Notes under the pieces: generated by a model | The model's input: the letters and a program-made list of their open reading frames with translations, nothing else | Database searches by the model: none | What the model was told of the DNA's origin: nothing | NCBI GenBank assembly: GCA_018340375.1 | Contig: JAFFJZ010000001.1 | Coordinates: 74,144,001-74,208,000 of the forward strand | Direction of reading: 5' to 3' | From: Gonatopus flavifemur | Lineage: Eukaryota; Arthropoda; Insecta; Hymenoptera; Dryinidae | DNA length: 64,000 bases | Translations under genes and position numbers: made by a program | Shown: in pieces, positions 11,935 through 30,452 of the stretch | Numbering within the stretch: the first letter of the stretch is position 1 | How the letters are laid out: each line of letters opens with the position of its first letter

Positions 11935-12989
11935 AATATAAAACAAAAACCGATTTTGAAAATCCATCCAGCATTACGCGCATGCATTTGTTTTGATTAT
12001 CAAAACAAATTCGTTGTAATGCGAAATGTCTTAAAATAAAGATTTGGCTTTATTATTTTTCTTAATGGGATATGTGCCCATTAGAAAAAAATGCTATCAA
12101 ATTAACATTATCGTTCATATATCATCTTATAAAAACTCATCAATTTATGCTTAGGTGTAACAACATTATACAATATTCTCTCTTAGTTGCACTTAAAATT
12201 TTTTTTCTTTTTTATCTCCTCCCTCATCTCTCACGTGTTAGAAGAATAAAAAGATTGAACAAAAATATTTTTACAGAACAAGCACAGCTAAAAGGAATAT
12301 ACCATTAACGCAATGGAAAAAAAATCTCGTCGAAAATGAAAACAGTTGATCGACTTAATTTTGATTTTCTTTAAATGCAAAATTCAAGAATTGCAGTGAA
12401 ATTTGAGTCGATGAGTATAAGCTGCGGTTACTTTCGTTAAATTTCAATATAATAATATATACTTTGTTATTATATAAAACTGATTTTATAGGAATTTTAG
12501 TTCACTTTATCTATCCCAAATTTCACTCCAATCATGGCAAATATCACGTGAAGTTTTGTTTTTTCATACATTATTATATAAGCATTTCAATCGAGTATTC
12601 TCAAATTTACTCAATCACATAACTCGATTTTAATAACAAGCTTAATTGTTATAAAATTTTACGTTTTCGCTGAATAGGATAAGAGTCGCTAGCTGATATC
12701 ATTTGGAAGAATTGTTGAGAATGAATTCATATTGAATCCAAAATTTAACAGACTGACTAATATTCAAGATTTGTTTCTCAAGTAGGTTTTGTACAATATT
12801 GGGTAAAGAAAATTCGATTGACTCGAATGAAATTTTGTTCAATTAGCCACAATTCATTATTCAACCACGTGTCATCGATTAAACCACTCCTATCTATTTA
12901 GTGATATTCCATAGCCACAAAACTACTACATTGCTTTCCCTTCGCTTTCTTTGAGAAAGATATATATCAATTATGTGAAATTATTCACT

Positions 12990-13271
12990 CAATCATTTTT
13001 TTACCTCCCTTTTTTCGCGGCTATGGCTAAAATAATTGCAGGTACAGCTATTTATCAGCTGCCACAGTAAAAAAAAATTCGTAGCTGAAAGACCGCCGGT
13101 CTTGTGGTTGATAATTTGAACAGCAAAATAATTAGGCTGTGATATTTCTGCCGTGGCAGCTACATTTCTCGTTCTTACGACTAAGAATGAGTAGCTGTGA
13201 CATCTAAAAAATAGCTCTTGTAATAGCTAATTTTTAGCTATCCAAATGTGAGCGAATGTTTGTTCTCCGTG
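12990..13271. repeat. Dispersed repeat, copy 2 (CCGTG-ended)
   Basis: It matches the repeat at the left edge of the window through CTATGGCTAAAATAATTGCA, TTTATCAGCTGCCACAGTA, GTAGCTG and TTTTTAGCTATCCAAA. It ends TTCTCCGTG followed by TA, like the CACGGAG elements. The left terminus was not identified, so it may be truncated. Confidence 0.5.
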
Positions 13272-13803
13272 TAAATTCGATAAAGTGGTTTTCACATATG
13301 AAAAGTACTGGACGAAAAGTCAATTGATTCAACCGACATATCCTTGACTGGATTGAAGAGAAAGGATGCTCGCAATATCAATTTGGTCGATGACTATGGA
13401 ATTTCCTCAATGTTTGCCATGAATTTTTCATTAGAGGTCACTTCGATATCCGTCTATCATCTATATTTAGAATTTCGATATCATTGGAATAATTAATAGC
13501 TGAAATATATTAACAATAACCGACGATAACAAAGCAAAACATTACACTCGTCTTTAACAATTATAATAAAACATATAAATTCACAAAAGACAAAATAATT
13601 TTATAAAAATAATACTATATATGTATATAAATAAGTCCCTTTGATATTTCTCCGATAATTAAATTAAATCATTTGACAAGATTATCAAATCACGTAACTT
13701 GAAAGTAAAATACATACTCAAATATAATTTACCAAAAATTCTTCGTGAATCGATTCAAAGCGATTCGAACTCTTCATGGATGATGAACATGATAAGAATA
13801 ATA

Positions 13804-16800
13804 TCATAATATAAGAAGCGTATACATCACTAACGGTAACACCAAATTGTCAACTTGATCTGTCAATGCTTCGATGAATGAAACTATCAGTACAGCGGAA
13901 AGACATTGCAAATACATATTTTGAATATTTATGTAACCTAAATTGAAAAAAACAATAGATCAGCATTTCGAAAAATAGAATAAAATAGAATAGAAATCAA
14001 AATATACTGCTCGATGATACTTACCAAAATAAGCCAAACTGCATAAAATTATGATTTGACTTGAAACACATGCCAATGTTCCTTCGATGGATTTATTTGA
14101 GCCATACCATTTGTTCTTTCCCCACTTGCTACCAACCAAACTGGCAGCGCTATCACCTACCCCTATCGCTAAAATCCCACTAAGAAGTGGTAATAATGTT
14201 GGATGATGAGTGGGCATCCAGAGAGGAAAAGATATACCACACAATAAATAAAGAGGAGTTAATGATACCAGATGATCCTTTTCATCGGCGAAAACTACAA
14301 AACCCTGTTGGAAAAACGTTCCTAGGGGTCGAACTCTCAATATTCTCATGACCTAAAATGAAAATGAGACAAGTTTAGAGCGTTTGTATGAATTCTAAAA
14401 CGTTTTCTGGATATTTTCTAACACACCTCGAATAACAGAAAGAGACTGAAAATCAAGCCACTTGCTAAATAAAGTAAAGTTTGGTCGTATAACAAACCAG
14501 GAATGTAGACCAGTATAGCCAATAAATGAAATACTTTCCTGGTGATTGTTGTACTTTTTGAATTGGTGAGAATTTGGAACGTAATTGTGAGAACGCTGAA
14601 TAGCAAGCACGCAGCCCAATACGTGATCAGCATAACCTGTCGTTACGAGAACAAAATTATTTCTTTCATTTCATTTGTACTTGAATTACCACGGAAAATT
14701 TGAATCAAAACTTACTCGGCTTAGAGAATTGAATGCGAAGAATAAAATCCATAATGCAGGATCTTGGTCGAGGATGATGTACAATATTGGATAAAATAAT
14801 AACAGTATACCGACTAACATAAAATGAAAATATTTAGTGGACTGCAGTAATGGAATACCCCAACAAAGTATACATGCTGATAAAACGTATAAGACGCTGA
14901 TCTGAAACAATATGTAACATGAAAACCTTTTGAAATATACTTTTGAAAATATTATAAATGATATTATTCCTACTTTGGTATTTTACCTGAATCAAAACCG
15001 TGGCGATATCGGTATCATGAATTGGGGGTAAATGATATCTCAGTGGAAGATTCGTCACTGCGGATATTAAAAATAAAATACCGCTGTGCATAACCGCAGT
15101 CGCTTCGCCAAGCGTAAAACAACCAGGAAAGTGAGACATCAATTGCATTACGCCCCATGTGCCTAAACTTCCAACGCTCAAACCCCATAAGACGCTTACC
15201 AGTAATCCTAAACTTATTAATTCAATATTGTGAGGAACGTTTCAAACAGAGTATCAAATATATTGAGAGATGTAAGTTATGTTCAGTACCAGTCGAAAAT
15301 ATTTTCAATTTCAAATCTTGGAACAAGAGAATAACAGATACGATGCTATGAAAGGGAATATTTTTGACCGATAATGTACATTTTGTTTGTGAACGAACAA
15401 TCTCAAATGAAAGAAGTATTTTCATAGCCGAATAATTTCACATCTATCACTCATTTCAGTATATCAAACTAAAACAAGTATCCACAGCTGCTCACTCGTC
15501 TTTCTGATCATACATCATTCAATACATTCGAAACATTGTTTAGAATACAATTTTTATCATTGTATAATTCATTCGCAGATAACATGTGTCAGTATTCATA
15601 CAAAAGCCAATTCGAATGTAAACTACCAGCATGAAATGGAGATCTATTATTGTATAGTATTCCAAACTTCCTAATTAAAAATGAAAATATTCAAGATTCA
15701 TGAATCACTTTGTGCAAATGAGGTTTCAACCAAATGAATTGATAATGAATATAAATGCATCATGAGTTGAAATAACAAAATTTTCAAAAACCTTGTTACG
15801 CCATGTAAAGAGATGACAAATGATGCTACCGTTGAAACTGTAATCTATGCGTTAGCTTCGCATCGAGTATAGAAAAGATATAAAATGTTATCTTTGAAAA
15901 TTCAAAGCCAAAGTTCAGAATGTCGAATTCAAATTCTGTACCACTTTTACGTAGTAACATGTTGTTATCTCATTGGCTAATTTAATGATTTATGACAAGT
16001 ATACACTTGTATATTCTTTTACTCATTTATCATTTATAAATTTTTTAATTAAGCTTGGGGGAAATACAACCAACTAAATCTTGTAACTTTCGATTGAATT
16101 TAAATCGAATATTTTGAGTACTAGAAATCGATCGAGTGACCCTTATAATAATAAAATAAGTTATAAAATAACTCTATCAAAAGTTACTTCAATCAGTTAA
16201 TATCATCAGATGTAACCAATAATTTTAATTTCACACTCTTTTTGCATTTTTGTTGGAATTTTACTTCTGTACGAATGCTTGTCACATGAATTGTCACCGA
16301 TAGGAATCCTCTGTATAACACAACCTCTACCATGAATTTAACCAGGGATTTTCTTTCTTCCTATTTCATACTCAGAATTATAACAATTGAAAAACAATTT
16401 TGAATCCTTCAAATATTAACATGTTTTCTAAGAATTGTTTTGTTCTTTTTATAAATTTCATCTGATATTTTATGATATAGTATGAATATAAGAAAATGTA
16501 TAATAATTCTATTGATAAGATTGACAAAAATGTTCATGTGTTAGTTTCGATGACTTTAGGCCTGGGTTTAAAGCAGTAGAGAATCAAGTTACTGTGTTAT
16601 GCAAAGAATACCTGCATGTGGGTAACGAAATATAAAGCAAAAGTATCATGTTACTTATATACATGTGATGAAGAAGAAGTCTCAATAGTCTGTTTAAAGA
16701 TAAACCACAGTTGTTTTAGATCTATTAAAGTCTAGAATAATAAAAATAAATGTTCAACTTGAAGAATAGACTACGTTTATGCCAGGAGCAGAATGTTTGA

Positions 16801-17468
16801 AAAACAGCTCTATGGAGACCCCTCGTTACTCCTGTCTTACAGAGAAGAGATTCTTTGTAAAGAGATATATATACCTTTATTCACAACAAGTAAATATAAA
16901 ATAGATGTCATTATGGCTGGCAGAAAGTATATCACTTGATAGTCTTTTACCGCAGTCTTGTTTATCGATAATCTAAGGTAAAGGCACAATGAGCTGATAA
17001 TCAATCCAAAACCTGTAACTCCTACGAGTAAACATGTTTCCGAATAACTATTGTCTTCTCTTAATATCGTAAGTGCAGCGATGAGTCCTATTAAAATACC
17101 AATCCACAATCCACAGCTGGATTTAGGTCTGCAAAATCAATGATATTTGTCTTGAGATAATGTTTATCTTTTGTACGAAAGACGAAATATATTTCAATCA
17201 ATCGATCATGAAATAAATTTCTCAAAGATCAAATGGAGAGAATATTTATTCAAAGAGAGAGAGAGAGAGAGATGGCATTATTTTCATTTATTGTAATAAA
17301 CTCATATCATTCATCAATCAAAAGAATATAGACAGAATTTTTGAGGTTAAGTCACGTTGTATAAAAATTAGCACGTATTCGCACTTACCGATGTTTAATT
17401 CCATTACTTTCTAAACTGTGTAGTATCGTTTTTTCAAAATTTGTGTGCAGCATAATGATGTTATCCAT
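13804..17468 (-). CDS. DOLK: Dolichol kinase
   Basis: This enzyme phosphorylates dolichol with CTP in the ER membrane, making the lipid carrier for N-glycosylation, O-mannosylation and GPI anchors. Seven exons in transcript order: 17468-17389, 17128-16841, 15212-14987, 14901-14716, 14636-14427, 14352-14025 and 13937-13804. All phases join and give about 483 residues (human about 538). The start is ATG at 17468. Most of the protein is hydrophobic, with many membrane segments. The family's catalytic region is clear: VRPLGTFF and ADEKD near residues 337-356, GVGDSAASLVGSKWG at about 394-408, NKSIEGT at about 416-422, and EALTDQVDNLVLPL near the C terminus. The exon 3 acceptor (TAATAAG) is weak but is the only site that avoids an upstream in-frame stop and preserves phase. 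The gene is divergent from Pgi. Confidence 0.93.
15213..16840. other. Long DOLK intron
   Basis: This 1.6-kb intron is much longer than the other DOLK introns. It is AT-rich. No exon, RNA gene or clear transposon end was recognised in it. Confidence 0.5.
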
Positions 17469-17864
17469 TATTTTAAGTTTCCTATTGTGAAAAAAATATA
17501 AACTTCAATACTTCACATAATCATAAATTCCTGTCAAACCCATCAAACCACTGTTCCAATTCCCTAGCTCTGGATAGTGATAAAAACGACCAATTCGCTG
17601 GTCTCGATGGAGATAAAGGTGTATCATTTCTTATGAATCCAACTAATCAGCCACCAGTGACGTTTCACAATTTGTAACCAACGGATAGATAGTGGTGGAT
17701 ATGGTGGATATATCATCTGTTTCTGTACAACGTGCATGCAGAAACGTGGTCACATTCCTTCAGGAACACACCTTATTTTACGTGAGTGGTGGGGTTGTAT
17801 ATATTGTATACTAAGATTCGGCATTTGAATTTTACCACCGCTTGTCACGTTGAAACATTGAAAA
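17469..17864. promoter_or_regulatory. Shared divergent promoter region, DOLK / Pgi
   Basis: About 400 bp separate the two start codons (DOLK on -, Pgi on +), so both 5' UTRs and core promoters must fit here unless an upstream exon exists. No TATA box was identified with confidence. Its role as a bidirectional promoter is inferred from geometry only. Confidence 0.5.
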
Positions 17865-22612
<4,748 letters not shown>

Positions 22613-22901
22613 ACGATGTATCGCAAAGTATTAATATGTCGCACATCAATTTTTTAATGTTTTCCTCCATAAATGATGAAGACTCTTCAAACTACAAATT
22701 ATGTTGCACACTTTTCATTATAAAATCAATCATTCGAATATTCTAATGAAAAGAAAAATCGTCAAATTATACTGTTTAGCCCATTTTACTCGATTTACGA
22801 AAAAACATAATAATTATTTATTATAGATGTTACGTATATACTTTTTTTAAATGGTTGAATTGTGTCATATTGTTTATTATTTATATTGATATATTGAAGA
22901 A

Positions 22902-22907
22902 AATAAA
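22902..22907 (+). terminator. Pgi polyadenylation signal (AATAAA)
   Basis: A canonical AATAAA about 290 nt after the Pgi stop codon, in an AT-rich 3' UTR. The cleavage site is not determined. Confidence 0.5.
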
Positions 22908-22912
22908 CATTA

Positions 22913-23255
22913 TTGTAACAAATAATCATATGCATAATACCTTTAATAATTACCTTTTGGAAAACAGATTCTCATCCAAGTGAAATACTATATACATATA
23001 TTTTTTTGTAATTCTTTGGAATAATTTGCAATGGAATTAGATATTATTCAATTAGAATTCATCTCATTGACTGAACCGAAAGAATTGTAATAATCCGTGA
23101 AGCAAAGTATGTATAAGTTAGTCAGTACTTGTACCCTCCACCTTTCTCAGTTCCTTATTTTACTTTCACCTACATCGAGCTGTCTTCAGTTGACGCCGAT
23201 TCGTGAAGAAGTGGACAGTCGTATTTGTCGCTAAAAAAATTTTGAAATCACAAAA
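22913..23255. promoter_or_regulatory. Upstream region of the cuticle protein gene
   Basis: A TATAAG at 23112-23117 is followed by an insect-type initiator TCAGTT at 23147-23152 (A at 23149). The spacing is slightly longer than ideal. A second TCAGTT occurs near 23186. A TATA-type promoter would fit a stage-specific cuticle gene, but this reading is by eye only. Confidence 0.35.
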
Positions 23256-25481
23256 ATGATGAAATTTTTTATTGTAAGTGAATAATATTTACAAAATTAT
23301 ATTTTAATTTATGATTAAATTCTGTCAAAAAAATATAATATAATCAATCAACACTGTTTACAATTTTGACATAATTTGTAATTCTTCGCGTTGTTCTCTG
23401 TAGATTTTTGAATGTAACATGTTACACAATATGGTAAACAAGGTCAAATACGTCCTTCATAAACCTAGTATAGTACACCCTCGACCCGTAGAATCATTTT
23501 TAATTTAATAATTCAAATCCGTACATATCTTGCCACCTGAAAATTGCAGCGATGTTATTTATCACACCCTCTATATTTATATTTATATTAATAAAATGCC
23601 TTAATATAATGAATCGTTGGAGTCGAAATAAATAATTCTACAAACAAATTACATCAAATCAAGGACGTAATATAAAATGTGCAGATGAGATGACAATGAT
23701 GCAAACTTTGATTATTCAGTGGGAAGTATGAATTATTTTCTGTGATTGCGAATGCTTCCTAAACAAAAGGATTGATTTGTCAATAAAACCAATATTGTGT
23801 CATGTAAAATATCGCAGAAAATTATAATAAATAAAAAGAATCATGTTATTCAAATGAAAATAAGAAAATATTCTATGTTATGGAAACGAATTTTATACGT
23901 TTTGATTCAGGAATCTTTAAATTGTGTATCCGATAGATATGAATACATAATTACCGATTGTCCTTGACAGTGTACACTTTCGTAACTGGTTTGGATTTTT
24001 TTAATATTCGATGGATCTTTTTTCTCTTTTATTTTGATTAATAAATTTAAATATTGCTCATAATTTCCTCTGAAAGATAGATCAATGGTAAAATATTCAA
24101 GTTGGATGAGACTATTCGTAATCGATAAATTTAGATTGCAACATTTCGAAAACAATTCAAATAATGAATAGAATTTTCAATATGATACGATTAAACTCAA
24201 GATTTGTCCGTATCCTTTCATAAATTTAGCGTTCAAAAGTATTGTGACCATCATGAAAATTCAAAAAATGATCAGGAAAAATTATTACCTGTGATCATTT
24301 TAATCATATTAGTTTTTGATCTTGAAGAAATATCGAATCATTTCGATCCATGGATTCTATTTTATAGCAGTTGATATATATCACATAATAAAAACTTGTA
24401 ATTAATTGTCAAAAATTCCAAATAGATCACATTGGCTTTGATCAATCTCACTTACGGTGATGTTCCATATCAACACTTACAAGAATCCTCCACAACTACA
24501 CCTCCACCTCCGCCAAGGCCTTACAGCTTTAAATATGAAGCTGGACGATATCCAGGACAAATAGATCGCATACACAAAGAATCGAGCGATGGGTCCGGGA
24601 CGGTTCATGGTAATTATCCATCAAATTTCACATTCTCTTTCATTCATCCATTTCTTTGAATATTTTATGCATACCACAGTAAAAATCATAGTTTGAACGT
24701 TCTTTTTTTGTAGAGTCTAGACAATCTCGAATCTAAAACAACATATTACCAACATAATAGAGAGAAAAAAATATTATAAAATACAAACAATCTCATAAGA
24801 AATCGAATTGTTAATCGAAAAAATAATAAATATCCAATTTTCAGCATAACAGGGATACAAAATGAGTATTGCTGCATTTGATAAGAAATCAAAATTGTTT
24901 ATATAGCTACTGATTATCAATGATATGTTCTGCAGGTTCATATTCATACATAGACCCCAAATATAAAGTACGTACGGTGGAATATGTGGTCGATGACAAG
25001 GGATTTCATCCTTCTTTGATAAACTATGAAGATCTCATTCGAAGTCCTGTTGATTCCGAAGCTGTGCAGGAAGCAAAAATCAAACATCATAAACTTTATG
25101 AGAAAATCGCATCAGCTCATGCTCAAGGAGTGCCAGCAAATCTTCCAAAGGTGATTAAACAATCAAATGCCTGAACATGTAAACCATTATAAGATGTTCC
25201 ATAGAAAAATTCTGTAAATTTCGAAAAAAGAAATCCATTTATAAATCCACGAAAGATTTAGAATTCCATTTAAAGGAATTTTCATGTATTCAATCTCTCA
25301 TGCGACTCTTTTCCAGGATTCAGCTAGTGTGATGAGAGCAAAGAATAGGCACTTTGAACTCTTCGAGAGAATTACACAAGAACATGCGGCTATCGCTGCG
25401 CAAAGGGAAGCTGAGCGACTCGAATTTGAAGCAACTTCTATTCCTAATGATGTGGCAGAACATCAGGAATATATTCACTAA
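23256..25481 (+). CDS. CPR-family cuticular protein (Rebers-Riddiford domain)
   Basis: A secreted chitin-binding structural protein of the cuticle. Exons are 23256-23273, 24426-24609, 24936-25150 and 25317-25481, giving 193 residues. Exon 1 encodes only MMKFFI, which joins ITLALINLTYG to make a signal peptide of about 17 residues; such short first exons are typical of insect cuticle genes. After a Pro-rich linker, residues 39-93 form the R&R (chitin_bind_4) domain: YSFKYEAG, SSDGSGTVHGSYSYIDP, VRTVEYVVDDKGFHP. The C-terminal 100 residues are charged and contain two related motifs, one in exon 3 (SEAVQEAKIKHHKLYEKIA) and one in exon 4 (SASVMRAKNRHFELFERIT). RR-1 versus RR-2 class was not decided. 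AATAAA occurs at 25563-25568. Confidence 0.9.
23274..24425. other. Intron 1 of the cuticle protein gene
   Basis: A 1.15-kb AT-rich intron between the signal-peptide exon and the second exon. The minus-strand ORF at 23907-24155 shows no recognisable features. Nothing else is supported. Confidence 0.5.
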
Positions 25482-28400
25482 GAATTTTATCTATTGCATC
25501 AAATTCAAAATTGACTAAGAGCACATCAGGACCGTGTGATACTAATCAAAGAATAGTTTACAAATAAAAGGAAGTTTTTTTTGCTCTTCATATAGTCATT
25601 CATTCAAGGTATATACAATATTCCATGTACTGATTTCCCAGTCTTCAGAAATTGGCTGTTATCTCTGCAACGAATTCTTCCCTTCTAGGTGCTTTCCACG
25701 TTGACTTGTCAGTTTTCATCTTTTCCCGCTGCATAGTCGTGGTAAATTCTCAATTCATTCGAATTAACTCAAACTTACGAAGAATATCATAATGAAAAAT
25801 CTAAAAATCTATTTTCCAAATAGATTGAATTAAATGAATTTGCTTGACAGGTTTTATTTATTCAAACAGTTCATTCAGCTACTTAGATAACAATTTATTA
25901 CAGTATGTTATACAATAAATGTCTAAAAAGATACAGTTCTCGTTGTGATATATTTATCAATGTATATCGGAATTATAATCTGATGTTACCGAAAAAGAAA
26001 TATATTAATAAACTTGATTCAATGATCGATAGTGTGCGTTTTAATTGGATATCATTTGAAAATTTGTCAACAGTATAAAATAGAAAAAGTATAAACAATC
26101 TCAACGCAATCCGCACTAATTTTCAAATGAAATCAATCGAAAATATCAACATCGTACATCGCATTTATCGTAACAATGTAGCATAGGATATTACACACGC
26201 CATAACGTAATATTAGACTTTTCTACTGCAATATGCATTAATCGTTATACAATTGATAACATAACTGCTGTATACACTTTCTTTAATTCATAACAATGAT
26301 ATTTTTCTGAACAGTTTGAAACATATTTCAGAAATCTGTTTCACAAACAATAATACACATACAAACAATTAATCGAATAAACATTAATACGCATCATAGA
26401 TTATTATCAATTTTTAGAAAATTATTTTACTAACATTAAATCAATTATCTCAATGATTTCGTTTTATCATTTCGATTTCAATTAATGAAAAGCTTTTATC
26501 GTTTTTGTTGTATGCAATAGAAATATTATCTCGAAATAATACTAAAAAAATTAAATCATTGAATCAATCAGGAAGTTTAAAGCAAGAAGAAGCGTAATCA
26601 AATCTTTTGCCAGAAATGACGCGGTGAATGTAAATTTGAAATTAACATATCGAAAAAGTGTTGTGTACTTCTTCCGATATTTAAAAACATCCCTCGAAAT
26701 AATGAAAATCAGATAAAAACGAAAAGTGATCAAAGACCTATATCTACGCGTGCAACATGCCATGGTATTGTTGGAATTTTGAAAAGCCAGGCACAACATT
26801 TTTTTATTGAAGGACATGTGAGTTTTCATGGTACAGAATTTTCCAAATTTGTACACCAAGGCTTTCAACTGTGGTGAATATTTCTATAATTAAGAGACTG
26901 ATTGAAAAGTTTGAGTCTTTCCATCGAATTTATTCGCATTACAAACATTCACAAAAATCAAATGGATGAATATTTTATGAATATTGGACAAATATGAGCG
27001 ACGAGGTTGCGAATGGAGTTTCACAAGAATGGAATTACATAACTTTCGAGCGATCGAAGCATGCGAATTCATCTGCATACGGTAAACCATGTTCCCATCA
27101 GAATATTCTCACGGAATTCGCATTCATCACATGTCCTTCGCTAAAGTGACACTTGGGTAGTTTTCATCTAACACCTAATATTTTGAAATAAAACTATTAA
27201 AAAGATTGTGATTCGAAAAGTTTTCAAAAAGTTTGAGTAAAGAGTTTCAAAGTTATCAAATATGCTTTTTGTTTGAAAAAGATTTTGTATGAAAATCAGA
27301 TAATGTCAATTCCAGAGAATCCCATCAAAAGCAGATTTCCATAGGAAGTGTGCCATTAGATATCATTTGATCGGAAGAACAAGACGGAAAGAAAGTTTGA
27401 AAAATTTTCGAGAAAATCGAAATGACAAATATAACAAGAGTTTATTTTGAATGTGATATGTGAAATACGCGAGAGATCAGAGTTGTTTCAAATCTGATTC
27501 CAATGAAATGAGGATCATGAGTGTATGATTAATTGACCAAAGTTTTGGCACGTTCAAATGTGTTCCAGACCATTTTTCTCTTAACTTATTGTTATTATGC
27601 CTTATACTTATCGTTATGAATAAGTGTATACGTGTATACAAAGATTTTCAAAACTATGAAATCCCTCATTAATAAATTGATAATTTTATCCATCGTATTC
27701 ATTTTTGAAATTATCATACTAAAGTGTTTTCACCACCTGTGTTTATTATTTTTGTTTTCAATAGTTTTGTAAACTCTTGTACACATATATAAATCCCACA
27801 AGAAATTATTGAACTTTCAATTCAATTTGATGCACGTATATTCACACATTGTTCAATTTTAATATATCGAAATTTTCAAAATTCTTCAATCATTGCGCAT
27901 GGTTCATACAATAAAATTTTGAATCAAACTGATCTAAGGTTTGTAAAAATTCAGATTTTTAACAGGTACTGTAAGTTATTATTAACTACTGACCGAGAGT
28001 ATATAATATCAAAATAATATATGCATTTGATTTAAAAATTACATTGTTTTCATCGTATGTTTCATTCAAGGGTAATTAAATATCATCGACATAATATTCG
28101 AAATAGAGAAAAAATGTGTTCCAACGTGAAGTCTAAAAATTGTATATCACGTACGAAGTATCTGGCAAATCTCGAGTTCTGTATCTCAATCTTCTGAAAG
28201 TGTGCTCTCGAATATCTGGGTGCCGCGAAAGTTTGTAGTTTGAATTTTATACGAATGTACTAATTCATGAGAGTATTTTGGAAGAGCTAATAAGTTTATA
28301 ATATCATCATCATTGTTCATTGTTCACGGAAAATTTCAGATTATCGTGTAAGTTTCGATCGATTTCCAGTTCAATGCATATATCGTTTTGTTTTATTGAA

Positions 28401-28890
28401 TACGATAGGGAATTTCACATCCTTAGGAGTGGATTTTAGAAATATTATATAATAAAATTACATTCATATAGTGCTGTTCAATTTCTTGGGTTACATTGTA
28501 TATATACCACAGAGTATGTTTTTGTTGTTTTGCTGTTTCGGAAGATCTTTAGAATAAGTATTGTTTAGATACGTAAGATAATATGAGTGTACGATGAACA
28601 TATCGATTTCGATCAACGCGTATCATTTGTTGTAAGGCAGTATTATTTGTTCTTACATTTCTAAATGATTAACAGTGGTATCTTCCTAAATTCAACCTAT
28701 TCGATACTTCAATATTCATATACTTATAACATAATCTAAATAACGTGTCCAAAACATGCGTTACTTGAATTTTCCTCTTTTATATAATTTATACGTACAT
28801 GCAAATAATTATCGTGTTCTAAATCTAAAACTCTACATGTGAATCAATGTTTGTTTATTGCATATCTTGATTTCCATCGAAACAATTTTT

Positions 28891-28996
28891 AAGGGGATAC
28901 CAGCGTTGGTCAACACCTCTCTTTCTAACATATAGCTTCGTCTTTTTCTAACCAATGAGCTCAAGTTGCATCTTCAGGGATCGCTGGTATTACCTC
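28891..28996. mobile_element. Short TIR element (GGATACCAGCG)
   Basis: AAGGGGATACCAGCGTTGG at the left pairs with the inverted CGCTGGTATTACCT at the right across about 105 bp. Related termini (GGAGATACTAGCG) occur at 41498 and, inverted, near 52942-52960, beside the covarying hairpins. Family identity is tentative. Confidence 0.45.
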
Positions 28997-29136
28997 AATG
29001 TTATAACATTTTCAATATTTCATAATAGGAAAGAACGTACTCAAAGCATTGCGTTGTTTGAGCTAATGAAAATAATCATAAATGAACCAAGTTTACGATT
29101 TGACGTGGAAATATAATGTGTTTTCTTTATATTGCT

Positions 29137-29733
29137 TGAGTGCAAAAGTTCGTGCCTGATTTCCCATTAAAATTTGTAACTCGAAATGAATTATTCCCTT
29201 GCAATCCCAACGAACAGAAAGCATCATCGACTTCTTAAGATACAAAACGGCTTTTGCGATGGGTTCTTTTCTGATCCGCTTGTTATACGATCCAAGAATG
29301 GGTTTTCATTTAGTCGACCAAGTAAAAAAGCAGCTGCAGGAATTCGATTCAATTGGTTCGTTTCGATGAGTAAATGCGGCACCCATACATGAAGCTTCAA
29401 AGTGTATCCAATTTTTCTAAGTACCTAAACGCGGTTGATCTGTAACACTTGAGACTCTCAGCAATTTCTTCCATTGAAATTCGTCAAAAGGCCGGCCGGA
29501 GCGTGGTTGGTCAATTTTGCAAATCATTTCTTAATAGTCGAAATTGATGGTGCGCGTTCTTGGTAGATATCTTGAATGCTTTTTTCACTGCTGTTCCAAC
29601 TGTCGAACACTAAGGTTTGTTTGCTTAAATGATCCGTGAAGGGATGACTTTCTTTTTAAATTTTGATAGCGCCACTGGACAACTTTTTCAAATCCATCTA
29701 TTACATTCAGGCACGAAATTTTGCATTCACCCA
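29137..29733 (-). pseudogene. Decayed, internally deleted mariner element
   Basis: The ends are inverted repeats: GTGCAAAAGTTCGTGCCTGA at the left and CAGGCACGAAATTTTGCATT at the right. On the minus strand, fragments of a mariner-family transposase can be read: IYQERAPSISTIK, then LHVWVPHLLIET, then NENPFLDRITSGSEK. These match the N-terminal and pre-catalytic parts of mariner transposases. Frameshifts and stops break the reading frame, and the catalytic core is deleted, so the element is about 0.6 kb instead of 1.3 kb. It cannot encode an active enzyme. The plus-strand ORF 29186-29392 is its antisense shadow. Confidence 0.8.
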
Positions 29734-30452
29734 ATAGAAATAAGCAAAGTATGAATTAGAAATAAGAAAGATTATAAATGATAACATGAATAATCAGACA
29801 TCGAGATCTCATTCATGTTCTGCCATTGACACAAAATACCAAATACATATTGATTGGCCCCTATCATATACATGGTACGTGTCAAATATTTTATTTGTCC
29901 ATAAAATTCGCTGATCTCTCTTGACGAAGATCATTGGTCATATCATAAAAATCGTTTTTAAATCAAGAAGTCATGTCATATTCACAGTAATACTGTTATT
30001 GGTAAATATAATTGAATAAAAATCTATGTTTTGAATTGTTTCATATAAATTAGCTAATGATGATTGAACAGAAACTGTTCTGATTATTTTTTTCTTTCAT
30101 TTGTTGATCGTCAATTCATTCTCGATAAGCACGATATCAAAAACATGTTGATACATATCACGTAAGGCATAATGTTTTGGATACCATAATCATTGAGATT
30201 GGTTGAAATTACTATTGGAATAAATGTGATAAGCCCACTCTTATACTCCAACAGTATAATTTATTTGGATAAAGATTACTAATCATTTATGTAAAAAAAT
30301 TGAACGATTACACGAATTTGAAAGATAAAAGATATGTGTGTATGCATACACACTATTTTTTTTATAGAAGAATCATGATATTAATGAAAGAAGTAATATA
30401 TTAAAAAGAAAAAGTGAACAAATTGAACTTCAAAGTAACAAAAGTAATCATT

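Larger units (their letters stand above)
9195..13803. other. Intergenic region between ARRDC and dolichol kinase
   Basis: This is probably ARRDC 3' UTR followed by intergenic DNA. An AATAAA at 9632-9637 is a possible ARRDC polyadenylation signal. The region holds a small inverted repeat (11845-11934) and a dispersed repeat (12990-13271). Short ORFs here have no recognisable homology or splice context. Confidence 0.5.
25482..30452. other. Intergenic region, cuticle protein to SKA2-like gene
   Basis: About 5 kb of AT-rich DNA. It holds a small terminal-inverted-repeat element (28891-28996) and a decayed mariner (29137-29733). ORFs near 26551-26868 and 26890-27090 lack recognisable domains or splice partners and were not called. 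Confidence 0.5.

Noticed and set aside
10553..12308. Several ORFs of 60-90 codons on both strands
   Set aside because: AT-rich, without recognisable domains, mutual splice compatibility or codon pattern; consistent with chance.
29186..29392. Plus-strand ORF of 68 codons
   Set aside because: It is antisense to a decayed mariner transposase and shows no features of its own.
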